NCBI GenBank assembly: GCA_020744425.1
Contig: JAGMUV010000001.1
Span: 1,426,001-1,490,000, forward strand
DNA from: Dactylonectria macrodidyma
Taxonomy: Eukaryota; Ascomycota; Sordariomycetes; Hypocreales; Nectriaceae
DNA: 64,000 nt
Reading direction: 5' to 3'
Program-made: the position numbers and the translations under genes
Notes under the pieces: generated by a model
What the model was told of the DNA's origin: nothing
What the model saw: only the letters and a program-made list of their open reading frames with translations
The model's database searches: none
Part shown: piece by piece, positions 1 to 11,828 of the stretch
Position numbering within the stretch: position 1 is the stretch's first letter
Layout: each line of letters begins with the position of its first letter

Positions 1-54
1 AACGACATCCCAATGGCCATCAACTTCGCAGGCACCACGCCGCGGTCCGGGTGA
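1..54 (+). CDS. C-terminal tail of a gene cut by the left edge (unknown)
   Basis: The first 17 codons are open in frame 1 and end in TGA at 52-54, with a codon use (ATC, AAC, TTC, GGC, ACC) like that of the real genes in this window. The readable tail ends in ...NFAGTTPRSG. This is too little to identify a family. It could also be chance: an open frame of 17 codons is not significant by itself. Confidence 0.3.
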   Translation, partial: NDIPMAINFAGTTPRSG

Positions 55-2007
55 CGATGATCGGAACGAGGCTCCCGATTCTTTGTTCTTGTATCATTTC
101 TCATCATTCATTAATTAGATGTGGCTGTCGTGCACGAGATATCACAGCCCACGTGGTCCGAGCATCAACTAAGATACTGCCATTGCTGATGGTGATACTA
201 CCCTATATTCCAGGTCTAAATCTGCTAAAGAATGCGACACAAGACAAACTCGATATCAATAAACGAAAAAAGATGGCTTCTTGTTCTTGGACATGTTTGT
301 CTCCAGAAATCGAATAATCATCGAATAGTCAGCAAGAGTAAGTCTGATATTGTGGGAGCAAACAAGCTAACGACCGCTTAAGTTGAATGATATAGCTCAC
401 TCGAGTTTTATCGATTTCACCATTAGTTAATAACTCTAACCCTCCATTTGAGGATCAGTAGCTCCTCTGGGCTCACCAAACAAGAATATTTCCAGAATCA
501 ATATACATCAACAGAGCCTTGACTTTCAAAATGTGAGGAGCTCATCCAGCGTCATCACTTAACATGTCTGTCGTCGTCCTTAAAAAATGATATTTCTTGG
601 GGCTAGCCACAGCTAGGTTCATCCTTTAACTCCTCAGCACTCCCTCGAATCTGTGGATGTGGATTGTGTGCTAGTCAAATGACGCGAACCATTGTTTGAT
701 GGCCTTTCACATCTGGGATTGTACCTGTATGCTCGTCGGCCTTGACGGAGCAGAGCAATATGACTCAACCAGTCTTAGGCGTAAACCCCCACGTGCAACA
801 TCGCACCCCAAACGTTAAGGCCAATGTTTTCGATGCGGAGGGAAAGGTGACGTAGTCTTAGTTCGAGATGGGACGAAGTTTTCTCAACAGGACTCGTGGC
901 TTGTTTTACATATGGCAAACCTGCGATTCCATTAGCCGGACCTATGTGACTTGATGTTGCTGGTAAGCGCAACGAACGTCCCCGCAACTTAGACCAATAT
1001 TGAACCCTATTCTCCTCCATCTTAACGGCGGTACTGTCTGTTACTTCTCATGCATACCTTTTGGATGCACGTGTTTAAGAAAGCTGAGAGCCATATGTGT
1101 AGTTACCTTTGACCTGCTTGGTTCTGCTCCTCGTCTCATGTTTGCTTCTTTTCACGTCGAGTCACCGGGTGGAACCACTGCATCGCCTATTGCGCTCACC
1201 GTAGGTTGAGATGAATTTTGCAACCCCTTCTCCAGATTGATGGATTGTAAAGGACAAACTATACTTGCTCGAACACAAGTGTGTTCAATGTTGGCCTCGC
1301 TATGACTCGCCGTAGGGGCTGTTACTGCAGAGTGATGAGAAAATCGAGGTTCGGCACGGCACCCCTCATTTCAAACTGAAACTATTTATCATTATGACAG
1401 CATGGTTCGGAGACGAATCGTGATAATGCATCCTGCTATTTCCGACTGACATGGATTCAAAAGCATCTGTTCTACAGTGACCGTATCCCAAGCACAGCAT
1501 ATTATTTAAACTGTAGGACCAATTGAATTCTCAGCGCCCCTATCTACTGATACGCTTGCATGGTTATGGTGCACGCTGACAGTGTTTAGCTTACATCATG
1601 TTGAGGGCAGTATGATTACTACTGTGAGACGGACAAAGTCTTGACTATCCTCCTGTGATTTTAGGTTCATGGCTGATGTCGGATTAGAGCATAATGATAG
1701 ACACGCTAGGCACAGATGATCCCATACCTTTTTTTTATATTCCGTGAACTCATAAAATAGCTACCACAAGGTAGGCAGGCTAGGTACCCTTGTGCTCTAT
1801 CTCTACAAGCAAAATGCTTATCCGACTTGTCTAGTTTCTGACACTTTGCACGCCAATGTACTTGGCTTTTTGGACGACCACGGTGTTAAAGGTCCCCGAC
1901 AACGAGTGTAGGACACGGCAAGGGATCCAATCATTCCGCCCCGTCCCAAAATAGAGAAATCCTTGCGCAGCGACTCTTTTACCCAAAGCCTTCGACTGTC
2001 ACCTCCC
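55..2007. other. Intergenic, no gene seen
   Basis: Only short, poorly coding frames occur on either strand. The stretch is AT-richer than neighbouring exons and has a T8 run near 1730. It would hold the 3' regions of the truncated left gene and of the minus-strand PheRS gene, which ends at 2008. No repeat or RNA gene was recognised. Confidence 0.5.
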
Positions 2008-4411
2008 CTAGTTCTTGTCCAGCCGTACGGCAGCGTTCCTTTCAATGAAGTTGAGGTCTACCTGATGGCCGAGTAACTCACGGATGTTGGAGATGGCGTA
2101 CTTGATCATGGTCGGTCTCTCCAAACTCAATCCAAAGCCAAACACCCTCAAGTCCCTGGGCAAACCCATGGCCTCGAGCATTTCCGGGCGGAACATGCCA
2201 CTGTTGCCGATCTGTTTAGGTTGTTAGTTCATTCCCTTAAATATATGGATGTGTGTAGGGCAGTTTGTAGCACATAGGTTGTGGGGGAAAGTCTACAGAG
2301 GTTCGTGTTTCATATACATCTTGAACAAGGATAGAAAATATATGTTTAGTACTTGCCTCCACGAGCTTGTTGAGTCCCTTATGGAAGCTGAAAATCTCCA
2401 TACTGGGTTCAGTGTAGGGGTTGTAACTACACCAGTTAGTATCCAACGATGTCGCCTCGAGGCGCTTGGAAGGAATGGGCCTTACGCGGGTTTGAACTTG
2501 AGACTGTGTGGGTATAACTGTTAGTTTGTGCTCAAGACTGTCTGTGAGTGGTGACTTACTCCGTGATACCCATCTTGTCGAAGAACTTCTCCATGAATTC
2601 CATAAGACCACCCAGGGTTAGTCCGTAATCAGCAATCACGCCTTCTACCTGATGGAATTCACAGAGATGAGTTGCGTCGACCGATTCATTTCTACAAGAT
2701 ATTAGTAAGACACAGCCTCGGATACGCACTTAAGCCGACGAGTAGACCCGTACCTGAAGACTCGGTCAATGGAGAAGTATCGAGCTGGCCGGCAATGGCC
2801 GCCAGGGTTTTCAGACGCCAGCCTGGACAGCATGGCAGCAGAGACGGCAGTGGTGTGAGTTCGCAAGACAAGTCTGCCATATGTTAGAAGAACAAGAACT
2901 GATGAGACTGGTGCTGGCAGCGGCATACCTTAGTGACTCCTCCTCCGCCCATGGGTATCGGTATCCGATCGATCCAAACTTTCCGTTCTCGTGGACTTGT
3001 TTCACACTTTCGAGATACTTGGCGTAGTCCTGCTTGTCATCTGGAGAAATCGGGCCAGGCCTAGCCGCCGTTTTCGGGTCTGAGATGTAGAAAGTGTCCT
3101 GCAGATCACGGGCAGGGTGTTGCTTCTAAATGTTAGAAAAACACAGAACAATGTAGTTTTTTTTGGCAGCCATACCTGAGGTACGAAGAGTGCATCGAAG
3201 TTCTGATCCATAAGGTTAGCAAGCGAATTGTTGGTATTTGGGGCTGCTGAAGGTGTGGCAGGCCTGACGTTTTGAGATCAAAACTTGTCTGGAGGAAATG
3301 TGCCTATAAGCATGCAAAAATTGACGAATACATACCCAGAAACCTGACTCAATGTACTGATTGGTAGGCATCTCCGTGAAGCCGGTCTCGAAGAAGATTT
3401 GTCTGTACATAAGAGACGCTCGATGTCAGTAGGAAGCTCCTACATAGAGAAAGTTGGGAGAGTGGATTCTCGAAGGAGCACGCGTGCATCCTGCAACCCT
3501 TGACTCCTGAAATATACGGACCGGAATTCATGTCGCATCTTGTTCAAAGGGTGCAGAGCACCAGCATGCTGGTCCGCGCCCAAGGCCTTGAAGTTGTAGG
3601 GCTCTGTAGTATGCCGAGTCAGGTTTCTTCCTTCAGGTGAATAGGGGATAGATCGCAGAAGAAAAATGAGGAATGTAACCGAAAAGTTGCGTAAAACGCC
3701 CCTTTGGTCACACTCTAAGATCCTCAAGGTACTTACTGAACGTGGCCGTCTTCCATGAACCGGACGCGAGCATGTCGGCCGTCAGGTCAGTCTCCTCCTT
3801 CACCATCTCGAGCGCAAACTTGGCCCCCTTGCTAATTTTGAAGGAAATGGCCTTGCGGAGAGTCAGAAGCTTGCGCTTCTTCAGATCGGCCAGGATCTTG
3901 CTGTCATGGGTTCGGGTTTCTTGGATTGTGCGGAGCTGATCTCGGGTCACGTCGTTGATTGAATCAACCTGAAATACCGTCAGTTTCGAGACCTGGACGG
4001 CCATATATAGAGAAAGCTCACCAAGGCAATAAGTCTGTTATCCTCCTTCTTGATCCATTTCTCTTTGAATGCCTTGCCCTGGCCAATTTTCGTGACACTT
4101 TTATCACCGACTTCGGCCTCGAGCTCCTGAATCGATAGACCACCCATTGCCTTGTGGACTGCATCGAAGACACGAGCCTCGTGGCTACCGTGAGTGACAA
4201 TGACCTCCGCCTCGGGCTCCAAGAAAGCCTCGGCACGCTCGATTTGTTCATATGTGATCATGGACCGTGATGCAAGACGATCTAAGGCGGCTTTCAGGGA
4301 CTCGAAGGGAACTTTGGTGAAGGTCTCGGCGGACAGAATCGGGTCTGCCTTAGACAATGCCAGGAGGACCTCTGAGGTGAGATCCTCCGTCGGAACGCCC
4401 GTGGGAGCCAT
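2008..4411 (-). CDS. FRS2: Phenylalanyl-tRNA synthetase alpha subunit, cytosolic
   Basis: Catalytic subunit of the cytosolic (alpha beta)2 PheRS, which charges tRNA-Phe. Eleven exons read as 4411-4022, 3968-3737, 3603-3522, 3402-3336, 3202-3176, 3125-2929, 2873-2754, 2691-2560, 2503-2486, 2426-2357 and 2211-2008. They total 1539 nt, or 512 residues, close to the yeast enzyme (about 500). The N-terminal part holds the winged-helix tRNA-binding region. The class II core follows: [13 protein letters not shown] and [16 protein letters not shown] (motif 1 region), [19 protein letters not shown] (motif 2) and [14 protein letters not shown] (motif 3). The start is the first ATG of a long exon, with a TGAGTCA box 58 bp upstream. 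Oddities are exons of 27 and 18 nt and an intron (2356-2212) with a GC donor. All joins are supported by conserved protein sequence, such as [18 protein letters not shown]. Confidence 0.95.
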
Positions 4412-4468
4412 CGCGGGCGTGTTGTATTGTTAGGCGGCAACGGTGGAAAACGATTCTCGCGAAACGGG

Positions 4469-4475
4469 TGAGTCA
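4469..4475. promoter_or_regulatory. Gcn4/CPC-1 box (TGAGTCA) upstream of PheRS alpha
   Basis: TGAGTCA is the reverse complement of TGACTCA, the binding site of Gcn4/CPC-1/CpcA. It lies 58 bp upstream of the PheRS alpha ATG. Aminoacyl-tRNA synthetase genes are known targets of general amino acid control in fungi. One 7-mer occurs by chance about every 8 kb, so position is the main argument. Confidence 0.5.
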
Positions 4476-7400
4476 GTCAATTAGTGGTGGAGGAGGGGGA
4501 GGGGCAGACCGCACGCTCGAAAAGCTCCTAGCTGTCGTTGCTAATTAATTGCAACAATATTTTTCCGGCCGAGACCCTGGCGGGGAGCACAAACTGGTAG
4601 CGCTCATCACCACTACAATCATCCCTCCTGTATTACCCCACCTCACCTGTCAGGGATCTATTTACTGACTTCAAATTAGAACGTATCATGGAGTTGAGTA
4701 AGGCGCACTAATGTCAGGCCTCAATTTATTTCTCCACGGCACATCTATTTGTTGGATTCTTTCCCTTTCCAGCACCGAGGTGCCGTATCGATGCCTTGCG
4801 CAATCACCAGAGCATAACTATGCCTCTGCTCATCTCACCATGGCGGGCTGGCGGGCCGCCGGTGACATAATGCAGATCTAATTACATCCCTTTCTTGATG
4901 CTTGCGAAGCCATGATCCAGCCATTTTGCGCCAGGGATATTGTAACTCCTGTCCTGAAAAGAGCTTGATCCTGCCTGTTTGGCAATGGTAGTCGACTATT
5001 CTGAAACCTTAGTGGTGATTGCGGTATCGTCACTCCGTTTCTTGATGGCTTGGATGAGAGCAGTGACCATTACTACTGAGACAAACACTCCCGTCCTAAT
5101 GAATGCCTGTACCTTCTACTAGTGCGCTCGCTACTAATTCATAGTCTTAAGATCATCCTGAATTTGCCGTAATGGACTCACGTTATGTTCCCCGCAAAAA
5201 GACATTGTATGTCTCAACTCATACTCAGGAAACTTGTCGGAAGCGGCGAGACTCGACACTGGCAATGAAATATGTAATGGTTCATTTGAGTAATTGTCTT
5301 AGAATCTGAGCTCAAGAGAGGGACAGCTTAATCGATGAAGGATGAAGGTTATCGTTCATTTATATGGATTGAACTCTGGTTTTCATGTACCTCCGATGAC
5401 GGTTGATAACATGCGTCGTTCGTAGGGACTTCTCTTCATATTATCTTTGTGAGTTAGTTGAATAAAAATCAATAAAAGACGTCGTGAAAAGAGCGATATT
5501 AGACAGACCGCAATGACACGACACCGGTTCCAGGAGATCTAGATGTCGCCGAGACAGGTAAAGACCTGAGGTACGGGCGACACGAATTGATCTTGGAAGA
5601 ATCCGGCCTCAAAATATCTTGGGTCGGAGAGTGCTAGTCATGGGTCGGCGATCTAGCAAATAATGGTTGCGTCGAAAACATGCTTGAACATACACAACCG
5701 AGGGTAGCCATGTCAAGATTGATCACGCTGGGATTTTGGAATCAATAGAAGAAAACCAGCTAATGGAATCTGGCGTAGAAAACAGATCGGTTAAGCGCCC
5801 AAGGCTTTGATAACTCAATAGATCCTGTTGCTGCCATTTACTTCGCGGACTCGTTCGGAGTTGTAAGAAACTTTTGCAGACCCTACACCCACAGCAGACA
5901 CCGCTGTCCAATTGCCTTTCAAGCCTGATCAAAACTCTTGAGTATTCCTTGTATAGCCCCTCTCAAAAGAGATAGAAAATTGGAATACACACAGTTTCCG
6001 TCTTAAAAATGCTCTGGGTTAACATGAATAAGTTTTGATGTGTAATGGAGTATCTCGTCTTATACTGTTTGAAACACATCCTTGCCTCGAGTGTTTGCTT
6101 ACAGAAGAAACACCCACAATTACGAAGCAAATGAATTCAATTCAAAGATCTGAATGGGCTTCTTGTCGAATAAAATGTCTCATTCGTTCATATGCTTGCT
6201 AGGTCATTAGAAGTCTTATGTCACAAGGGCGGCAGATTATGCCAACCATATATATGACTGCAAGACTGTACCCAGCGCCGTATCACGAGAACTCTTTTCA
6301 TGCATGTGTGTTGAAAAGTTGCGAAAAGCTGGATGGCAGAGTCAAAATACCAGTATCTCAACTGTCTTGGGCTGTAAATGACATGCTACTATTGGAAGAT
6401 TCGGCGATTGACGGATGTCGACACCTGTTACATCGCGACTACCTCTGACACAGGAATTTCGTTTTACTCTAGAAGCGATTGATGCCATTATATTGATTGA
6501 CGAGCCGGTACACTATATGACCTAGTTTCACAGTGTCTGAGTCCAGCCACAAACAAAGTCGGACAGGTTCGGACAACTCTAGCAAGGATAGCTCGCATTC
6601 GCCTGACCGGACATTCAGTCCCCGAACACCATGTCTCCGATATGGACGGTGTCACATATAGTACGTAGGGCGGGTGAAATAGACTTGGGACCAAAAAATT
6701 CTCTCAACTTGGCTTCCTCTTCTTCCTCTTCTTCCGCGGCCTATAGACTATGGATGGAGTCTAGGTATGAACAAGACAGCACGATCGTCTTGGTAATCTT
6801 GATCTAGAGCAGTGTTCTGTGAGTACCTTCTGTGGAAGACTAGCGGAATCTGGAGGATGATAGACGTTCACTGGAAGTTGACTACTTGTATCGTTTTTGG
6901 TCAATGGTTTTGGGGAACGACAAGGCAGCAAATGCTACATCTTGGGATGCTTGCTCTGCTTAGGCAAGTAGATCACTAATGTTTTGGCTTTCGTGGAGAC
7001 TGTTTAAAGAGTATCCCTAAATAGTTGAATGCGGCAATTGGATCGTGGCTTGGCTGGCTGGTGAAGTAAACTGGACATTGGTAGGAGGCGTAAGTATTGA
7101 GACTTGTTGTATGGGCGATATGACTCACACAAGGCTTTATAGAATAAAACATTACGAAGTACTATCGAGAATCACTGGCACAGAGTCAACTTTCACGAAA
7201 CTACGACAGTAACTACAAATTTGACACCGAAGCGGCTGAACCCAACAACTGCTTTGTCCAACCCGATATGGCCGGCTTTTGAGCCTGAGAACAGGACTGA
7301 CCGAGAAAAGAAAGCCTTCCTCCAGCGTTGGGTTCAGCTCTCCGAAAGTGGTACGGCAGCATTGCCGCCCAATACTCATGTACTCAAGGGGGCACGCACG

Positions 7401-8755
7401 GGCAAATTGCTCCATCTGGTACGTGTGCTTGAGTAAGCCCAGAGTCGATGCATAGCATGTCACGGCAATAGAAGACTCTAGAAGTCTAGTGAAGTCTTTG
7501 CGCACCCCTCTTACCCTTTCTTAGACGAGACTTTGCTCTCGCTGTCGACACATATTCAGTTGAGGCCGGGCAACTGGGCACGTCTTACCACAATGATTTG
7601 TCGCTAGTGGAGCTCGGCGCGCTCCTCCAAGGATTTGGTGGTATCGACGACTAGAAATCGTGACGTGGGTGACTGGGGCCATTCCTGGAGCATCTTGCTC
7701 TCCCAAAGCCCCTGCATCGGAAATGGCCTGATGGATGAGCGAATAGCTGGGCCACCAACAGGAACGGAGAGGGAAGGCCGTCAAAACCACGGCCAAACGC
7801 CGACGAGCAAGGACAGGCGCTGCTTTGGGTACAGGCTTGACAGGACTGTTCGGTCCAGTGCAGCCAGTGCTTCTTTCTACTACGCAGTAATAGGCGAGGG
7901 CGACCCGGGCCATCATCGTCTCGCGCAGGGATGCGTGGTTCGTGGCGAGGGCTATTGGGAAGCTATTGCCGCGCATGCCGTCGTCGGTCGACTACGAGAC
8001 AGTCCGAGTTTTGACCTCAGCTAAATTAAGGCGGCCGACTTCGTGTGCGCCTCCGAGCGAGGACGATCGGAGGATCGGAGAGGGCCTTTCTTTGGACTCG
8101 TCGATGACTCCGTTGGCTCCTAGACCCTTACTACGCAAGCCTCCTACCGTGACTAGGCTTCTGGCCTGTTGACCCCCTTGCTTGCTCCATCGACCGTCCT
8201 CAGTCGGAGGAAAAAGCACGTCGATCGCCTATGCTTGGAGGCAGACACTACCGCCTGGTGAGACGTGCACGCGGGAGGGAACAAGGGTCGCAATAGAAAC
8301 CTCAACGCACTGTGTCATATGCGGTCAAGAGATCAAGGGGGCAAATACGATACAAGCATACCAGCACGGTCCAGGGAGGACGAGCCTACTCTACAGACTA
8401 CTGGTGACTGGTGGATTGGATACTGGACATCGTAACTAACGGGCGATCGAGTTGGTGTGGTCAAGCCGCTGGGGTGCAAGCAAGGGAGATGATGCTCATC
8501 CGGGGGGGGATATGATCTCGTTGTCAGCTGCCGACGTGGGGAGGTGCTGACATCAGTATCACCTCCTGTTCTTGGGTTGGGGATCCCGTTGGACAGATCG
8601 TAGAGCTGACAGTGCGCCCCCAGAGCTGCCTTGCCTTATCGTTGGCTACGGTTTGCTTAAAGGTGGTGTGCGAGTCGAGGTGGTCAAGGCGTTGGCGTCG
8701 TGAGGGGGGTAGCCAGCAACATCGTGGCCACAGATACACGGCAGCATGTTGTGAA

Positions 8756-8794
8756 CCTCGCTGATACCCCTCGCTGAAGCCCCTCGCAGATACC
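8756..8794. repeat. 13-bp tandem repeat, three copies
   Basis: Three successive units read CCTCGCTGATACC, CCTCGCTGAAGCC and CCTCGCAGATACC, followed by a partial CCTC. The period is exactly 13 bp with few mismatches. The repeat lies in non-coding sequence. No function can be read from it. Confidence 0.7.
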
Positions 8795-11479
8795 CCTCAT
8801 GTTGTCGGGCATCTCCCTGGAGGGCGAGGGAATGCAGCAATGCAGACAGATCCACGCGAGGTTGCCTTGCCGAAAAGGGTTGAGTGCAGTCGACAGCTGC
8901 GGGCAAAACTTGGAAGAAGCACTTATGGTGCACGACATCAAGAGTAACAAGCATGATTAAGCTCTAGCCTCTCTTGCATCCCTCGTGGAAGGCTTGGCAG
9001 CGGGCGTCGATAAGATATCCCGTGTTGAATCAAAATGATCCATCTCAACCGTCGCTGTGCTGGAGCTGCAGTCCACTCTCAACGGCTTTGGCATTCCCTT
9101 GCTGCATACCTTACCCGGGAAACCCCGGAAAGCATGCTTATGTATGTATCATTTTAAACTGCGTCAATGGCGAACCATGAGGTTCCCACCCGACTTCATC
9201 GCAACGTTTGACGGGTTTCCCTCTTCCAAGTGGAGGATCACGGGGCAGAAGTTCGCACCACCTGCTGCGATGCACCTACGTGCTGTACTATGGGGCTACG
9301 ATGGAGCTGCTCTGAGTGAGTGCACGCCACAAGCGTCTGAGAGACAATCATGGTTGCTGAAGAACGGTTTGACCGCATTAATGCACTGGCGCGGGCACAC
9401 TATGCAGATCCGGTCTGCTGCGCAGCACAATCCAGACCAGATCTAGGTTACGGCGAAGACACACGATTGGCGGTGGCGCATCGCGCTGGGGCAGATAATG
9501 CCCATCAATGTGTTCGCTGGCAGTGCATCACGAGCTTTTAGGTCTGAGACATCTCAGAGACTCAGACGCCTCAGACACCCCAAGGTGAGAGAGACAGATG
9601 GCCTGGGGAACTGAGGCGGATCGAGAAGCGAACTTGGCGCCGGCGGTAGCCACAACTCAACGCTGTGTTTCGTATGCCGACGTCTACTAGGTCTAAAAAG
9701 TAGTATATAAGTCCATACCGCAAAGACGACCATGCGAATGGCAGGATCCTAATTACGGTATGAACTCCATAGTAAAGAGGCTGGCGGGAGACTGGTAGGT
9801 TGGTCCGTGAGGTCGTTTACCGACATTGTTGCGAAACACCTAACGATATTACCCTGCTCCGAAGACACAAGCCGTTCCATCCTTGTCCGTTACGGCCTCT
9901 AAGCTTCGCCGCTCGGACGGAGCAAGAAGCCCGCCCGTCCCAAACGGAGGGCTTGGGTTGGGTATTCCTACATGCCGCCTACCTTAGTAATGACTGTACA
10001 CCCTCGCACATGCAGCGTGGTGTTGCAATTCAGGAATCGAGACAATTCGAGAGGAGTAACCGCCCGCAGACGCTGTGCATCTCTCAACATGTGGCTTGCC
10101 GCTGTGATCCAGTTATGCGTGACTTGGGTGCTTCCGACACGACGATTCGCCATGTGCCTGCAACAGTGGATGGGCAGAGAAGTTTTATTGCCTGCGGATG
10201 ATGGAGCGTCGTGGTGGATGTGGAGGCGGCCGATGGGTTGAATGCTGGCTGCAGATGGTGCAGCTGCCGAGCCACGCAAGGTCACAGTTGAGGCACATCA
10301 TTCCCAAGGCCGATGAAGAGGAGGGTTGCATTTAAGGGAAATAGGGCAGCTGGCGGACGCCACTACCCTTAACTTGAGTGCTGCATGCGATGAAGAGAGG
10401 TGGCCAACGCGGCGGGAGCGATATGTGCTGCAACGGTGGCTGCCGGGTGTCATCATGGTCATGCACGGTGAGGTGGGCGAGATGCGACGGATGGACGAGG
10501 CGAGTATTAGTGGAGCAATGGGTCAGGGGTCCGGACAGTGCGTCCGGACAGTGCGCTGGCGCGCTCCGGCCGTCTCGCCCCTTAAAAAAGCAGCAAGCTG
10601 ACCCCGCTGTCAGCGCGGCCACACTGTGCTCGCTCGGTCCGGGTACTCAAGTCATGGGGTCCAGGCTGGTACGTGGCTGGGAAGATGGCGTCGGGCGGTG
10701 CATCCCGTCTTTGGTGAGAGTTGGAACTAGGAATTAGGGATGACTTCTGACAGCTCTCGAGTCACCAAACAAATAAGCACTGAGCTCGACTCGATGGCCC
10801 TGCGGAGAGGAAATAGCAACATTAGTCTTTGCCCCATCTTCAGCTGCAAACTACCCGTGTTGGCTGCACAAGGAGTGGCCAGGAGCAACGGGGGAGCAGG
10901 GAGTGGAGGGCTCGGATCTGCTGTCGAGACGCCCCGCTGCAGGTGGTGATTTGATATCGATGGTGCTGGACGGGGTTTTTGAACGAAGTGGGTTTTCGCA
11001 TTGCGTCAAGGGTCTAGTTTCTGTGTTTTCTGCGCTGTTTGGATGTCTAGGGGCCGAGCGAGGCCGAGTTCCAAGTCAGTTCAACGCCAAAGGCCCGCTT
11101 CAAGAGAACGACCGGGCCTTGAATCAAGACTGCGGGCCATTGTGTGCTTGTTGTGTGTGTGTGTCTGCTTGTGAGGCGTGTGAGCGGTGGTGCCGACGAA
11201 TCGTTGGTGGGGGTGAGGATGTGCGCACGGCCCACACGCACTGTGGCGTGGCTGGGACCGCGACAGCTGTAGATTCCTGCTCCGTCAACTCCCACTGGGT
11301 CATGGCTGCAAATTCAGGTGCTAGGGGCAGCAAACGCTGCCAACTCACACTGTGATCTCACAGTGTGGATAGCGCCCCGTCATGCTAGCTGCTGCGGCAT
11401 GATTGGCTTCCCGCTCCACATGGGGCGCAGGTTGCAGCGGCGGCCCCCCTCCCCAGCAGCGCCAACAGGTGCCTCCAGC

Positions 11480-11560
11480 GGGTTAGGCGGGTGCCCCCAG
11501 TGGCCCAGCGGCCCAGTGGATGCTCAGTGGGTGCTCCAGTTGGCTTGGCGGCCCCCATTG
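11480..11560. repeat. Degenerate CCCAGTGG-type short repeats
   Basis: The stretch holds several imperfect copies of a CCCAGTGG / CCCAGCGG / CTCAGTGG word inside the probable leader or promoter of the downstream transcription factor. Units are of variable length, so this is local low complexity and not a clean tandem array. Confidence 0.4.
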
Positions 11561-11828
11561 GCTGCAAGTCCCGGCTGGGGCTGGACGAGCTTCACCGCTT
11601 CTTCCCCCCCCATCAATGTCGCCGGCCCCATCGACAACCGCCCACTGTAGCGAGGATGACCCAGGGTTCAGCGTACTCCAGCACCATCCTTCTCCAGCTG
11701 CTCCTAAACCTCTTCTCTTTCACCTCTCCAGGGACTTGACGAAAGAGCGGTGTCGTCCCGTTCGTCTCCTACAATACTAGCACCGTCCTCTTTCTTCTCC
11801 TCCACTCTCATTCTGCCTCTCGCCCAGA

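Larger units (their letters stand above)
4412..11828. other. 7.4 kb gene-poor region upstream of the transcription factor gene
   Basis: No frame on either strand shows a recognisable protein or consistent codon use. About 4700-7500 is AT-richer and about 7500-11828 GC-richer. The left end (4412-4700) is the PheRS alpha promoter. The right end (about 11640-11828) is a pyrimidine-rich leader just before the factor's ATG. Minor items are a TTCCTCTTC run at about 6713, a 13-bp tandem repeat at 8756, TATATAAG near 9704, a GT-rich run near 11150 and degenerate CCCAGTGG-like repeats at 11480-11560. The gap could be a long regulatory region or decayed repeats. Confidence 0.5.

Noticed and set aside
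4412..11828. Transposon or provirus relic in the gene-poor block
   Set aside because: I found no transposase, reverse transcriptase or integrase fragments and no terminal repeats by eye. A repeat-library search could still change this.
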